Source: Uliginosibacterium gangwonense
GTDB taxonomy: Bacteria > Pseudomonadota > Gammaproteobacteria > Burkholderiales > Rhodocyclaceae
Direction: 5' to 3'
Length of the DNA stretch: 46,490 bases
NCBI GenBank assembly: GCA_005239635.1
Contig: SBBQ01000065.1
Coordinates: forward strand, 1 to 46,490
Part shown: positions 34,257 to 44,804 of the stretch, piece after piece
How positions within the stretch are numbered: position 1 is the first letter of the stretch
Layout: every line of letters begins with the position of its first letter
Notes under the pieces: generated by a model
What the model was told of the DNA's origin: nothing
Seen by the model: only the letters and a program-made list of their open reading frames with translations
The model's database searches: none
Program-made: the position numbers and the translations under genes

Positions 34257-34454
34257 ATGGAGAATAAGCTTTCACGCAAAGTGGCTTGCCCCAGTTGTGG
34301 TGGTGAGGTCGTGTGGAGGGCCGAGAGCCGCTTTCGCCCGTTTTGTTCTGAGCGTTGTCGTACCGCTGATTTAGGTGCTTGGGCTTCGAACCAATATCGC
34401 GTGGCGGGGCAAGAAACCCCGGGCTCAGATTTGCCGCCAGAAGCAACGGAATAA
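34257..34454 (+). CDS. yacG: YacG, mirror copy
   Basis: Identical inverted copy of 12037-12234. Confidence 0.93.
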   Translation: MENKLSRKVACPSCGGEVVWRAESRFRPFCSERCRTADLGAWASNQYRVAGQETPGSDLPPEATE

Positions 34455-34613
34455 TCCCGCACGATCTACAGCGCAATCATTTTGCCAATCACAGTACGCG
34501 TAAATAAGGCTCGCGCTGAGTTGTCACATGCAAAGCATGCATGCGCACCGAATGGCGCTACATCGTGTCTGCCTTGCGCTGCGCCTTGCGTGGCAGATGT
34601 CTAATTGCCGTAT

Positions 34614-35558
34614 TTACCAATACGCACTAATGCCGGCGACACCATGTGCGCCAGCCTGCCAAGCACGATCAAGGTGTGCAGGGCCCGTGCCGCCAATGGC
34701 AAAAACAGGCATCGACAAACCTTGTGCAAGCTGCGCAAATTGTTCCCAACCCATGCCGAGATCATTAGGGTGAGAAGGGGTCGATAACACGGCGCCCAGC
34801 ACCGCATAATCCAAACCTAATTGCGCTGCGTGCTGCAATTCGTGCGTGTTGTGACACGCCGCGCCCACTATCGTTGTGTTCGGCCGCGTTGTGGTTTGCA
34901 TTAGCTGGCGTGAGCTTAAGTGCACGCCGCACTGCAGTTGCTCCGCCAACGCAATGCGTCCGTGCACCACGCATTGCAGTTGATGTTGGTGAATACGAGG
35001 GACGGCGGTATGCGCGTACTGGGCAAATTCCGCATCAGACATATCAGGTTTACGTAGCATGACCATCGGCTTATGCGGCTGCGCTTGCCAATGTTGGGCG
35101 AGCGCATCTATTTTGCCAATGCTGTCCGGCGTACTTTCTGTATGTGGCGAAGTAATAGCTAAGTGCATGGGCAGCGCTAAGGCACGTAGCACGGGTGCAT
35201 TCGCGGGTAGCATGGGGCTCACGCTTATTGCATCGGCGCATTGCCATTCAAGGGCGCTGTGCACGCGGTCCCGCACCTCACCTTGCCATGCACGTACGCG
35301 AAAAAAATGCAGCCGAACATGTGCGTGTTCGTATTGATGCTCGCGCACGATCCACGGATCTGCGCGCTGCACATTTAAACCAAGCTCTTCTTCAAGTTCT
35401 CGCACGAGGGCGGCTTGCGCATTTTCACCGGGTTCGAGTTTGCCGCCGGGAAACTCCCAATAACCGGGGTAAAAAGTATCGGGGGCGCGTTGGCCGAGTA
35501 AAAATGTGCCATCCGGCCGCTCGATAACGGCCGCGGCAACTTCAACGCGTTTAGTCAT
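34614..35558 (-). CDS. mutT: Nudix-ThiE fusion, mirror copy
   Basis: Identical inverted copy of 10933-11877. Confidence 0.9.
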   Translation of the reverse strand: MTKRVEVAAAVIERPDGTFLLGQRAPDTFYPGYWEFPGGKLEPGENAQAALVRELEEELGLNVQRADPWIVREHQYEHAHVRLHFFRVRAWQGEVRDRVHSALEWQCADAISVSPMLPANAPVLRALALPMHLAITSPHTESTPDSIGKIDALAQHWQAQPHKPMVMLRKPDMSDAEFAQYAHTAVPRIHQHQLQCVVHGRIALAEQLQCGVHLSSRQLMQTTTRPNTTIVGAACHNTHELQHAAQLGLDYAVLGAVLSTPSHPNDLGMGWEQFAQLAQGLSMPVFAIGGTGPAHLDRAWQAGAHGVAGISAYW

Positions 35559-36517
35559 ATGCGTTTACTCTTGGAGGTGCGCGCGGGCTTTGCTTGTGCG
35601 GCGTGATAGCGGCCTGCGTAGTCGCGTGCAAACTGGGCGGCCACGCGACCGCTGCGCGAACCACGTTGCAAGGCCCATTGCAGCGCATCAGTACGTGCGC
35701 CTTCAATCTCTGAAGCTGGAACGCCCAAATTGTGTAGCCAGTGATTGGCAATGTCGAGGTAGCTGTCTTGGCTAAATGGGTAGAACGAGAGCCACAGCCC
35801 AAAACGCTCGGACAAAGAAATTTTTTCTTCAGTGGCTTCGCCCGGATGCACCTCGCCATCAATGTGGCGCGTCTGTAGATTCTCGTCCATGTATTCCGGC
35901 ATCAGATGGCGTCGGTTTGAGGTGGCGTAGATCAGCACGTTTTCTGGCACGGCTGAAACTGACCCATCTAATACGCTCTTGAGTGCGGTGTAGCCCGGTT
36001 CGCCTTCCTCAAACGAGAGGTCGTCACAAAACACAATGAAACGGTAGTCGTGGCGGCCAAGCACTTCGACCAAATCAGGCAAATCAATCAAATCTTGTTT
36101 GCCAATTTCAATCAGGCGCAGTCCGCGTTTTGTATAAGCTCCAAGTAGGGCGCGAATCAGCGAAGATTTGCCCGTGCCGCGAGCCCCGCTCAACAAAACA
36201 TTGTTGGCGGGTAGGCCCGCTACAAACTGCTGTGTGTTGCGATCAAGCTGTTTTTTTTGTGCATCAACATCCAGCAAGTCATTCATGCGTTGCTGGTGAA
36301 CATGCGTCACTGCCTGCAGATAGCCGGAGGTGTGGCTAAGTGCATTGGCGCTCCGCCGCCAGCGTGCAGCGAGGGTGCTTTGCCAATCGATGGTGTTTGT
36401 AGGTGGTGTGCTAGGTAGCAGGGTTTGCAGTTGTTGCATGAGCTGCTGGGCTTGCAACAACACGGCGTCCAGACTGTTCGTCGCGACGGTGTCAGGATTT
36501 TTCTTGCGAGTGCTCAT
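35555..36517 (-). CDS. DUF815 ATPase, mirror copy
   Basis: Identical inverted copy of 9974-10936. Confidence 0.88.
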   Translation of the reverse strand: MSTRKKNPDTVATNSLDAVLLQAQQLMQQLQTLLPSTPPTNTIDWQSTLAARWRRSANALSHTSGYLQAVTHVHQQRMNDLLDVDAQKKQLDRNTQQFVAGLPANNVLLSGARGTGKSSLIRALLGAYTKRGLRLIEIGKQDLIDLPDLVEVLGRHDYRFIVFCDDLSFEEGEPGYTALKSVLDGSVSAVPENVLIYATSNRRHLMPEYMDENLQTRHIDGEVHPGEATEEKISLSERFGLWLSFYPFSQDSYLDIANHWLHNLGVPASEIEGARTDALQWALQRGSRSGRVAAQFARDYAGRYHAAQAKPARTSKSKRI

Positions 36518-36629
36518 GCGATTTCGTGGCGCGGGGTTTACGTGGCCATGTCCAAAACACAATGACGGCGGCGATCGCGATCGCGGCAACAGGAAACCAC
36601 AAGATCGGCAGCCAACTGGTGTCAGACAT
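36492..36629 (-). CDS. Possible 45-aa membrane protein, mirror copy
   Basis: Identical inverted copy of 9862-9999. Confidence 0.4.
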   Translation of the reverse strand: MSDTSWLPILWFPVAAIAIAAVIVFWTWPRKPRATKSHEHSQEKS

Positions 36630-36760
36630 GGCGTTGCTCAATGACTGAGTGAAATGAGTATGCGGGTGAATGCGAGGCTCAAGCGCGCGTAATTACCGCT
36701 GCTGCGGCACTGCACTCCGCGACAGCATACCGCAACACGCAGACTTCGTTGTGCAAACGA

Positions 36761-37528
36761 TTACAGCTGATCTGTTTGAGAAAGCGATGAGGCGGTGCGA
36801 TTTGCCGCCATATCTTGCTGGATCACTTCGTACAAAGGACGCACAAAGAAGCTGAGTCCGTCGATGACGCCCTGTACATGGAGCGAAGATGGAACGCGCG
36901 TGCCACGGTGTTCGATTGGGCCGCCAATTTGCCGTATGCGAACCCCTAGTGCGCCCAGATGGCGGGCCAGGCGCGGCTCGGTCAGCGTGAATAGCGTGTC
37001 AATGCGCTTTGACTGAGCCAGTGCAATCATGCCCAAATACAGGCCAGCAGTTAGAAATGGAAAACGCGGTTGTGTGGGTGTGCCGAAATCGCGGTCGGAC
37101 AAAGTGACCGGCGAGTGGCCTTCGCCTTTACGACGCCGGTATTCTGGGAGCACGGCTAAACGTGAAACTTCGGCAATTCGATCACGCGGTAACTTGGCAG
37201 GATCCACTAATTCGCGGTTGATCGTGTCGGCGCAGGCGTTTTCAAGCGGTAGCGGTTCATCCATATGCTCCGGGTGTGGGCGAATGAGTCGCACGGTGCC
37301 AATGAAGTCGCCGGTAATCACACTGCGAATGAGCACATGCAAAGCGTGCGGGTCGTGCTCATCGTGCTCCATTCCATCCGCGCGAATGGGCTCGTAACCG
37401 AGTTCTTCGCAATACACACGGTGGCGAATGCGATAAGCAATTTCGCGGTGTGCCTGCGTGGTAGCGGGCATCACTTCAAAGTATTTTTTGAAGCTGCTAC
37501 CTAAATTGATGAAATCAAGCATAAACAC
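36761..37528 (-). CDS. Exosortase-associated acyltransferase, mirror copy
   Basis: Identical inverted copy of 8963-9730. Confidence 0.88.
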   Translation of the reverse strand: MFMLDFINLGSSFKKYFEVMPATTQAHREIAYRIRHRVYCEELGYEPIRADGMEHDEHDPHALHVLIRSVITGDFIGTVRLIRPHPEHMDEPLPLENACADTINRELVDPAKLPRDRIAEVSRLAVLPEYRRRKGEGHSPVTLSDRDFGTPTQPRFPFLTAGLYLGMIALAQSKRIDTLFTLTEPRLARHLGALGVRIRQIGGPIEHRGTRVPSSLHVQGVIDGLSFFVRPLYEVIQQDMAANRTASSLSQTDQL

Positions 37529-37554
37529 GAGGCATTCTCCGGCACGTCATGCCA

Positions 37555-38409
37555 TCAGTTAAGTTTCTTCAAAAAATCTTTGTTAAACAGCTTGTCCGGC
37601 AACTCACGCAACTGCATAGCATCGTATTCAAGTACCGATTTCTCGCCACCCTTTAGTGCATCTTCCATCACCATACGGGTTGGCCGTACGCGGCCACCCA
37701 TCTGCTTAAATCCATCATAGCGACAGGTTTTCAACAGTCGATCTGACATGGAGTAAAACTCGGCTTTGTACGGATAGTCGTTTGATTTGCGAACCCAGTA
37801 CATCACACGACGATAGGTCACGCCCTTGTCGACGGCAATGAGTTCAAGCACTTGCATGTCTTCATTGCCAATGCGCTCTGTGCGTACGAGGCGTGGCTGA
37901 TAGTCGCCCGAAAAGTTAGCGCGTGCCAAATCGCCATTGGCAACCTGGCCGGTGAGCCTTTGCGCGAGGGACAAACGTACGGCTTGCGAAACATTGGGCA
38001 TAAACACCCACAAGTCGCGACCCTTCATCAACATGGTTTGGCCGCGATCAGCGGCGGGCTCTACGATTTGAACGACCGTGTTTTCATTACCTTTGGAGTA
38101 GATACGGTACTTGTGCGGTTCGGTACTATCACCTCCGCTGCTCGTAACCGTAACATCCACTTGGAAGCTTTCCTTGGGAAAACGGATGAGATCGGCCTTT
38201 TCCAATATACTCTTGGCAAGCTCGTCTTCATTTTCGGCTGCAGCAGCCGTACTAATGACACTGGATGACGAGCCAATACTGTGTAAGCCACACAGCACGC
38301 TGTACAGCATGGCCGTAAGCAACATCACCCGACCCAAGCGCATCAAGGTTTGTTGCAAGCGCGGGATCGTTAAAGTGCGGTGAGTGGTGCAAAGCTCGGT
38401 CATAAACAT
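37555..38409 (-). CDS. LolA-like protein, mirror copy
   Basis: Identical inverted copy of 8082-8936, with the same start ambiguity (TTG at 38439, ATG at 38343). Confidence 0.82.
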   Translation of the reverse strand: MFMTELCTTHRTLTIPRLQQTLMRLGRVMLLTAMLYSVLCGLHSIGSSSSVISTAAAAENEDELAKSILEKADLIRFPKESFQVDVTVTSSGGDSTEPHKYRIYSKGNENTVVQIVEPAADRGQTMLMKGRDLWVFMPNVSQAVRLSLAQRLTGQVANGDLARANFSGDYQPRLVRTERIGNEDMQVLELIAVDKGVTYRRVMYWVRKSNDYPYKAEFYSMSDRLLKTCRYDGFKQMGGRVRPTRMVMEDALKGGEKSVLEYDAMQLRELPDKLFNKDFLKKLN

Positions 38410-38476
38410 GTTCTGCCAGTTTTGTTTCGGTTGATGCAATTTTCCGCCAGTAAAGCCATCAAGAGCAGGGGAATCA

Positions 38477-39244
38477 ATGAGCGTTGTTGTCAGGGTCGAA
38501 GGTGTCTACAAGGATTACATGCTGGGTGACCAGCAGGTATTGGCCTTGCGCGATATTACGCTCGACATTGAGAGTGGGGTGTTCCTCGCTATCGCCGGCC
38601 CATCGGGTAGCGGTAAGTCGACCCTGCTCAACCTAATTGGTTGCATTGACACGCCTTCACAAGGCCGCATCCTGATCAACAATCAAGATGTGAGTGGCAA
38701 AACACCCGATCAGCTCGCTGAACTCCGTGCAAAGACCATCGGCTTTATTTTCCAGACCTTTAATCTATTGCCGGTGCTTACTGCTGCCGAAAATGTCGAA
38801 TATCCCCTGTTGTATCGCAGCGATGTTAGCCCAGAAGAACGTAAGCGCCGGGTCGATTTTTTTCTAGAAGTTGTCGGGCTGCGCGACAAGGCGGGTCATC
38901 GGCCTAATCAACTGTCTGGCGGGCAACGCCAGCGTGTTGCCATTGCGCGCGCCTTGGCTATTCAGCCGAGTATCGTGCTGGCGGACGAGCCAACGGCCAA
39001 TTTGGATCGCAAAACGGGTGACAGTATTCTCGCTTTGATGAAAGAAATTAACCGAAATTTGCACACAACCTTTATATTTTCGACCCATGACAAGCGTGTA
39101 ATGTCGATGGCAGACCGTTTGGTGCGAATTGATGACGGGCAAATTTCACTTTTGGGGGTGCGCGACGCTGAAAATCAGTGGGCTTACGTAAGCGAACGAC
39201 GCAGACGCAAGCTTGCCGCAGCCGGCGCAAAGGAGAGGTCTTAG
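38477..39244 (+). CDS. LolD-like ATPase, mirror copy
   Basis: Identical inverted copy of 7247-8014. Confidence 0.9.
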   Translation: MSVVVRVEGVYKDYMLGDQQVLALRDITLDIESGVFLAIAGPSGSGKSTLLNLIGCIDTPSQGRILINNQDVSGKTPDQLAELRAKTIGFIFQTFNLLPVLTAAENVEYPLLYRSDVSPEERKRRVDFFLEVVGLRDKAGHRPNQLSGGQRQRVAIARALAIQPSIVLADEPTANLDRKTGDSILALMKEINRNLHTTFIFSTHDKRVMSMADRLVRIDDGQISLLGVRDAENQWAYVSERRRRKLAAAGAKERS

Positions 39245-39245
39245 C

Positions 39246-40697
39246 ATGGCAAAACACAATAAAAAGCGTACTTTTAGTCGGTCCGCCAGCCAAGTGTCGC
39301 GTGGCCGCCTAAGGCAGCTTGTTACAGCCGCCTTGTGTGCGAGTATGGGGCAGGTTGCATTTGCTGAAGGTTTGCTTGGCACGGCGCAGCCTGCCAAGCC
39401 GCGCATGCAGCTTGCAGCAGCGGATCTGGTTGATTTGGCGGCGGCAGATCAAGTGGCAGATCTCGGTTCGACGGCAGGTTCGCCGGCTAGTAAAAGTCGT
39501 GACGCAGCACCTGAGCAAGGAAGTCGCACCACTGGTTTTGTCGAATTTAGCTCTGCGTTTACGACGCCGCATCCCGCGCACTGGTCTAAGCTGCGTGGGC
39601 GTTTAGAGCTGGTCAATACGGGCAGCTTGGGCGAAGGCTTGAAATACAAAATCAGCGGCCGTCTTGATGCGGATGCGGCCTACTTTAACGGACGCTCCTA
39701 TTACACATCTGATGTACGCAAAGACCAGCGGGCTGATCTGCAGTTTCGCGAAACCTACCTAGACTTTAGCGCCGGTGGCTTAGATTGGCGCGTGGGTGGT
39801 CAGCACATTGTGTGGGGCGAGATGGTCGGTTTGTTCCTCGCCGACGTCGTTTCTCCGCGTGATATGCGCGAATTTCTGCTGCCCGAATTTGAGCAAATGC
39901 GTTTGCCGCAATGGGCGGTGCGCGCTGAACATTTTGGCGAAGATTGGCATTCTGAATTTATTTGGATTCCTGTCCCGACCGTCGACCGCATTGGCAAACC
40001 GGGTGCCGATTTTTACCCAGTCCGCCCCCCAGCGGGCACTATTATTACGGCGGATGAACGTCCAAGCGCAGGCGGTAACGTTGGTTTGCGCCTAACGCGT
40101 GAAATTGGTGGGTGGGATCTATCGGGCTTTGCTTATAGTAGCCGCGACAATCAAGCTTCATTTGAGCGCCGCTCCTTGGCGCCCCTCAGTTTTGCGCCGA
40201 TCCATGCGCGCATTAAACAGGTAGGCGGCACATTAAGCACGGATGTTGGGTTTGGTGTGTTGCGAGCCGAAGCCGTGTACACCCGCGGTCGTCAGTTTTC
40301 GGTGACGCGGCTCTCTGAAGCCGATGGCCTCGTACCGCTCAAAACCATGGATTGGGCCGTCGGTCTAGACCACACCACGGAACATGACACACGCCTCAAT
40401 GTTCAGCTTTATCAGCGTGCTTTCTTAGATTACGACCAAGAAACGGGCTTCAATCGCTACGAAAGCGGCCTAACCTTCCTCGTTAATACCAAGCTTGGCG
40501 ACGGTTGGGAGGCGGAGGCGCTAGCTGTGCATGGGCTTAATCGTGCCGAATGGATGTTCCGTCCTAAGCTGATCCTGAACCAGGGTAACGTGCGTTGGCA
40601 ATTTGGCTTGGATGCCTTTGGTGGCCCCAGCTCATCATTCTTTGGCCGATTCGACCGGTCAGATCGCGTGTACGGCGAAATGCGATACGCCTTTTAA
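39246..40697 (+). CDS. DUF1302-like barrel protein, mirror copy
   Basis: Identical inverted copy of 5794-7245. Confidence 0.72.
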   Translation: MAKHNKKRTFSRSASQVSRGRLRQLVTAALCASMGQVAFAEGLLGTAQPAKPRMQLAAADLVDLAAADQVADLGSTAGSPASKSRDAAPEQGSRTTGFVEFSSAFTTPHPAHWSKLRGRLELVNTGSLGEGLKYKISGRLDADAAYFNGRSYYTSDVRKDQRADLQFRETYLDFSAGGLDWRVGGQHIVWGEMVGLFLADVVSPRDMREFLLPEFEQMRLPQWAVRAEHFGEDWHSEFIWIPVPTVDRIGKPGADFYPVRPPAGTIITADERPSAGGNVGLRLTREIGGWDLSGFAYSSRDNQASFERRSLAPLSFAPIHARIKQVGGTLSTDVGFGVLRAEAVYTRGRQFSVTRLSEADGLVPLKTMDWAVGLDHTTEHDTRLNVQLYQRAFLDYDQETGFNRYESGLTFLVNTKLGDGWEAEALAVHGLNRAEWMFRPKLILNQGNVRWQFGLDAFGGPSSSFFGRFDRSDRVYGEMRYAF

Positions 40698-40839
40698 TGA
40701 CATGGGTTTTATCCCCAAAAAAACGCTGTCGGCAATATTTACAATGCCTCCACTTGGCCTAGAAAAGCAAGCTTTCAACGTCTCAAATAAAAATAAAAAC
40801 AACAATAAAAACATCTGCTTATAAAATTGTTTAAAAAAG

Positions 40840-40854
40840 TGGACTGTGGTTTGC
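40840..40854 (+). promoter_or_regulatory. Candidate sigma-54 promoter of the PEP-CTERM gene, mirror copy
   Basis: TGGACTGTGGTTTGC; mirror of 5637-5651. Confidence 0.6.
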
Positions 40855-40867
40855 TTTTAGTAGCCCA

Positions 40868-40889
40868 GAGGCGCTGAGGCAATCGCCTC
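40868..40889 (+). promoter_or_regulatory. 5' UTR stem-loop, mirror copy
   Basis: GAGGCG (40868-40873) with CGCCTC (40884-40889); mirror of 5602-5623. Confidence 0.45.
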
Positions 40890-40912
40890 CAGCAAATTTT
40901 AGGAGATTTAAT

Positions 40913-41719
40913 ATGTTTAAGAAAACAATCCTGGCAGCCCTGCTGGCAGCTCCGCTGGTGGCAAGCGCTACGCCGACCCACTTCAGCAATGCTGCGCTGG
41001 GTGGTACAAACAGCTTCGACTTCCGTCAAATCACGTTGACGGGTGTGGGAGATGGTTCAGCTGTAACCCTGTTTGACACGGATGGCTCTGGCACGGTTAG
41101 CGCTGGCGACACCTTTGTTGAAACTGGCTTGGTAGCTGGCGTAAGTTTCAGCCGCCCAACTGGCGGTGCTGTGCCTATTGGCGTCAGCGGCCTTGGCACT
41201 AGCTACGAGCTTTATGCAACCTTCACCGGCGCTGGTGGTGGTTTGCTGGCCGGCCAAGTGCAAAGCGTACTGCCGGGTGGAGCAGTGGTCGTTGGTTTCG
41301 GCGGCCCGACTTTCCTGAACATCTATTACGACACCAACCCTAATGGTGACTTTGATATTGGTTCAAGCACTTTGATCGGCGTGGCTGCACCTGCAATGCC
41401 CGGCTCAAACTGCACGATCTTCAACATCAACGGTAACAACGGTTCTTGCGTACTGCAGTTCGGTTACAACACCCTCGTTTCAACCTTCTCTGAAGGTGGT
41501 TTCGATGTTGATACGCTGGATCGCTTCCTGCGCGTTGATATGAACGTTGACCAAATCACCGGTTTGTCATCAAACTTTGCTGTGGCTGGTGGCCAGATGC
41601 GCTTGACGCTGAACCACAACGGCTCCGCACAATTCGTGCCGGAACCGGGCTCACTGGCTCTGGCCGGTCTGGGTCTGCTGGGCGCCTTCGGCATGAGCCG
41701 TCGTCGTAAGTCAGCCTAA
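40913..41719 (+). CDS. PEP-CTERM protein, mirror copy
   Basis: Identical inverted copy of 4772-5578. Confidence 0.93.
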   Translation: MFKKTILAALLAAPLVASATPTHFSNAALGGTNSFDFRQITLTGVGDGSAVTLFDTDGSGTVSAGDTFVETGLVAGVSFSRPTGGAVPIGVSGLGTSYELYATFTGAGGGLLAGQVQSVLPGGAVVVGFGGPTFLNIYYDTNPNGDFDIGSSTLIGVAAPAMPGSNCTIFNINGNNGSCVLQFGYNTLVSTFSEGGFDVDTLDRFLRVDMNVDQITGLSSNFAVAGGQMRLTLNHNGSAQFVPEPGSLALAGLGLLGAFGMSRRRKSA

Positions 41720-41736
41720 TTCGCGCAAGCGAAATT

Positions 41737-41768
41737 AAAAAACCGCTGGTTCGCCAGCGGTTTTTTTT
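41737..41768 (+). terminator. PEP-CTERM gene terminator, mirror copy
   Basis: Mirror of 4723-4754: CCGCTGG-TTCG-CCAGCGG then T8. Confidence 0.93.
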
Positions 41769-42179
41769 CGCCTTTAAATTGCTGTGGTGCATGCGTTGTA
41801 TTGGCAAACTGTGCGCTGTTGTCAGTTTTGACGCTCGCTAGTGTAGATGGTGCTGGGGTTTAAGCGGAAACCTGAGCTAACTGTTCCATGCCGAATATGA
41901 TTCAGCGATAATGCCGTTTATATTGTGCGGCAAAGCGCAGTATCAAGACATCGTGCAGGCAATGTGCCTGTGGCAGCTAAATGTGTGCTGGTTAGTAAGC
42001 AGCAGAATCTGCAGGCAAATGGCAAAAATAGCCAAAGCAAAAATTAGAACAATAAAGCGGGAAAAGTCGGTGGGTGATGGTGCCGTGCAGGGATCGGCCC
42101 ACCCCCCGGGGTTTGGTTTTTATGCCAACACCCCCGAGACCGGAAAGGAGAACAGCTGCGCAGAGGTTATTTCTGTGCG
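41769..42179. other. Non-coding stretch, mirror copy
   Basis: Mirror of 4312-4722. Confidence 0.5.
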
Positions 42180-42196
42180 CTTACGATACCCTTACG
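42180..42196 (+). promoter_or_regulatory. CTTACG direct repeat, mirror copy
   Basis: CTTACG at 42180-42185 and 42191-42196; mirror of 4295-4311. Confidence 0.45.
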
Positions 42197-42261
42197 TAAA
42201 ATGGGTATTTGTGGTCGGGTAGGCTCAATCCAATGTGTGTGCACAGAACTTGGGAGCTGAT

Positions 42262-42936
42262 ATGCACATTTTGCTGGTGGAAGACGATCCGCTGATTGCA
42301 GAAGGTTTGCTGCATTCCTTAAAGCGGGCGGGCTTTGCAGTTGATCATGTGAATAACGGTATTGATGCGGATAGCGTGCTGCACGCACAAAAATTTGATC
42401 TCGTGGTGTTAGATATCGGCTTGCCCAAAATGTCTGGGCTTGAAGTACTAAAGCGCTTACGGGCGCGCCGTGTGACGACGCCTGTGCTCATTCTCACTGC
42501 ACAAGAATCAGTTGAAGATCGCGTAAAAGGCTTGGATGCCGGCGCTGACGACTATATGTGCAAGCCTTTTGCCTTGCCCGAGCTAGAGGCGCGCGCACGT
42601 GCCTTGATGCGCCGTGGTACGGGTATGCCGACCAGTATTAAGGTTGGACAGCTGTCATACGACCAAACAGATCGTGTTGCACGTGTGGGCGAGCAGATGC
42701 TGGAGCTTTCTGCCCGCGAATTAGCCTTGCTTGAGGTGTTGTTACTACGCGCGGGACGTTTGGTGAGCAAAGACCAACTAGTAGACCATTTGTGCGGTTG
42801 GGGTGAAGAGGTGAGCACGAATGCGATCGAAGTTTATGTGCATCGCCTGCGCAAAAAAATTGAAACCTCAGGTATTCGAATTTCAACTGTACGGGGCCTA
42901 GGCTATTGTTTGGAACGGCCCGATGCAGCTGCGTAA
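42262..42936 (+). CDS. OmpR-family response regulator, mirror copy
   Basis: Identical inverted copy of 3555-4229. Confidence 0.88.
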   Translation: MHILLVEDDPLIAEGLLHSLKRAGFAVDHVNNGIDADSVLHAQKFDLVVLDIGLPKMSGLEVLKRLRARRVTTPVLILTAQESVEDRVKGLDAGADDYMCKPFALPELEARARALMRRGTGMPTSIKVGQLSYDQTDRVARVGEQMLELSARELALLEVLLLRAGRLVSKDQLVDHLCGWGEEVSTNAIEVYVHRLRKKIETSGIRISTVRGLGYCLERPDAAA

Positions 42937-44398
42937 AAAAAGAACGACCACGCGTCGAGCGGTAAAGCGACGCGCCGAACAGAGTTCTTTGTTTGGCGAG
43001 ATCTTAGATTGGATGCTCGCGCCCCTCATGTTTCTGTGGCCGCTCAGTGTGGCGGTGACACATCTTGTTGCCAATCATATTGCCAATCAACCGTATGATC
43101 GTGCGCTACAAGAGCAGGCACATGCGATTGCGCGCTTAGTGCATATTTCGCCAAGCGGCCAGGCGGTTTCGGAAGTTAGTAATCAAGTCCGCGCGTTGTT
43201 GCAGGGCGATGCGGACGATCGCTTCTACTACCAAATTCGCGGCACGCGAGGTGAGGTTGTGGCCGGCGCTGATTTTCTGCCGCCCCCACAGCTGGCCCCG
43301 CAAGAAGAACCCAATCAAGTAATGTTTCGTGACTTGATGTGGCAAGGTGAAGAAATTCGTATTGCTTCTGTGCTGATCAATCAAGCAACGAAGCCTGGTG
43401 ATATTCCCGTGATGGTCCAAGTGGGTGAGACACGCAATAAACGTGCGTTGCTCGCAGGGCGCATCGTTTCAGGTGTGTTGCTCCCACAGTTTGTATTTAT
43501 TCCAATTGCGGTTGTGCTGGTCTATTTAGGTCTGGGTCGTGGCATTGCGCCACTAGCGCGTTTGCGGCGAATGATCCAGCGTCGGCGTCCGGGTGATTTG
43601 TCCGTCATTAGCATTCGCGGGTTGCCAGACGAAGTGGTGCCGATGATTGATGCCTTTAATGAATTGATGGCAAGGTTGGAGCGTTATCAGAGTGCGCAGC
43701 AACGTTTTATTGCAGACGCGGCACACCAAATGCGCACGCCACTAGCAGGCTTGAAGATGCAGGTTGAAATCGCTTTGAGTGAAGGCGATGAGCAGCAGAT
43801 GCGTCGCAGCTTGCAGCAAATTAACGAGAGTACTGATCGTACGGCGCATTTGATTAATCAATTATTGGTACTGGCGCGAACAGAGGCAACCTCCGAGGTC
43901 ACGCATGCATTTGAAGAGGTCGACCTTGAAAAGCTTTTGCCTTCAATCATCGAAGAGTTTTTTCCACGGGCATTGGCAAAGCGCATTGATTTGGGGTTGG
44001 AGACGACACACTGGCCATTGTTGATCAGTGGTAATCCAATTTTGCTGCGTGAGCTATTCAAAAACCTCATCGATAACGCCCTGAAATACACGCCGAATGG
44101 TGGCGTGGTTACGGTTCGCTTGCTGGCGACGGAAGAGGCGGTGGTTGAGGTTGAAGATAATGGCCCAGGTATACCGCTCGAGGAGCGTGAACATGTGTTC
44201 GAGCGCTTTTATCGTGTACTGGGAAATGCCGCCATGGGCAGTGGTTTGGGCTTGTCGATTGTGAGCGAGATCGTACAAATGCATCAGGCGCATATTGAAG
44301 TTGATGCGCCTAAGCGGCATTCAGGCTGTGTGATGCGAGTCCGTTTGCGCCGTATTCAATCCATGCAAACGGACTCCGTGAGGGTGGTGGGTGATTGA
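42923..44398 (+). CDS. TctE-like sensor kinase, mirror copy
   Basis: Identical inverted copy of 2093-3568. Confidence 0.85.
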   Translation: MQLRKKRTTTRRAVKRRAEQSSLFGEILDWMLAPLMFLWPLSVAVTHLVANHIANQPYDRALQEQAHAIARLVHISPSGQAVSEVSNQVRALLQGDADDRFYYQIRGTRGEVVAGADFLPPPQLAPQEEPNQVMFRDLMWQGEEIRIASVLINQATKPGDIPVMVQVGETRNKRALLAGRIVSGVLLPQFVFIPIAVVLVYLGLGRGIAPLARLRRMIQRRRPGDLSVISIRGLPDEVVPMIDAFNELMARLERYQSAQQRFIADAAHQMRTPLAGLKMQVEIALSEGDEQQMRRSLQQINESTDRTAHLINQLLVLARTEATSEVTHAFEEVDLEKLLPSIIEEFFPRALAKRIDLGLETTHWPLLISGNPILLRELFKNLIDNALKYTPNGGVVTVRLLATEEAVVEVEDNGPGIPLEEREHVFERFYRVLGNAAMGSGLGLSIVSEIVQMHQAHIEVDAPKRHSGCVMRVRLRRIQSMQTDSVRVVGD

Positions 44399-44459
44399 CC
44401 GTCAGACATACGTCAGACTTCAGACCTAAATTGGCTGCGTCGGTTTGAGGAGTAAAGCT

Positions 44460-44804
44460 ATGAACGACGCTAACCAAACCCGGTGGCAGGCAATTGCAAC
44501 AGACCCTAGATTCTTGCAGGCGAAGCGTGCCCGCTATTCAGTGTTGAGACGCATGACTGCCTTGCTGGCAGTAGCCTGCTTGCTGCCCGTGATTTTTCTA
44601 TTCCTTCATGACTTCTGGTTGGCGCTCGGTGTTACCCACGGCTCTCGTGGTTTCATTGAAGGCGCTTTGCCAATGTGGCTCGCTGGAGTTGCTTGCGTTT
44701 CGTTGTCTGCATTTTTGCAGTTTGGGCGACTCTCAAAGCGGAGCGATCGCGCCCGTCTCATGTTGGCCCATGAAAATAACAAAAGGCGCATTGGGCGAGT
44801 ATGA
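44460..44804 (+). CDS. DUF485-like small subunit, mirror copy
   Basis: Identical inverted copy of 1687-2031. Confidence 0.6.
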   Translation: MNDANQTRWQAIATDPRFLQAKRARYSVLRRMTALLAVACLLPVIFLFLHDFWLALGVTHGSRGFIEGALPMWLAGVACVSLSAFLQFGRLSKRSDRARLMLAHENNKRRIGRV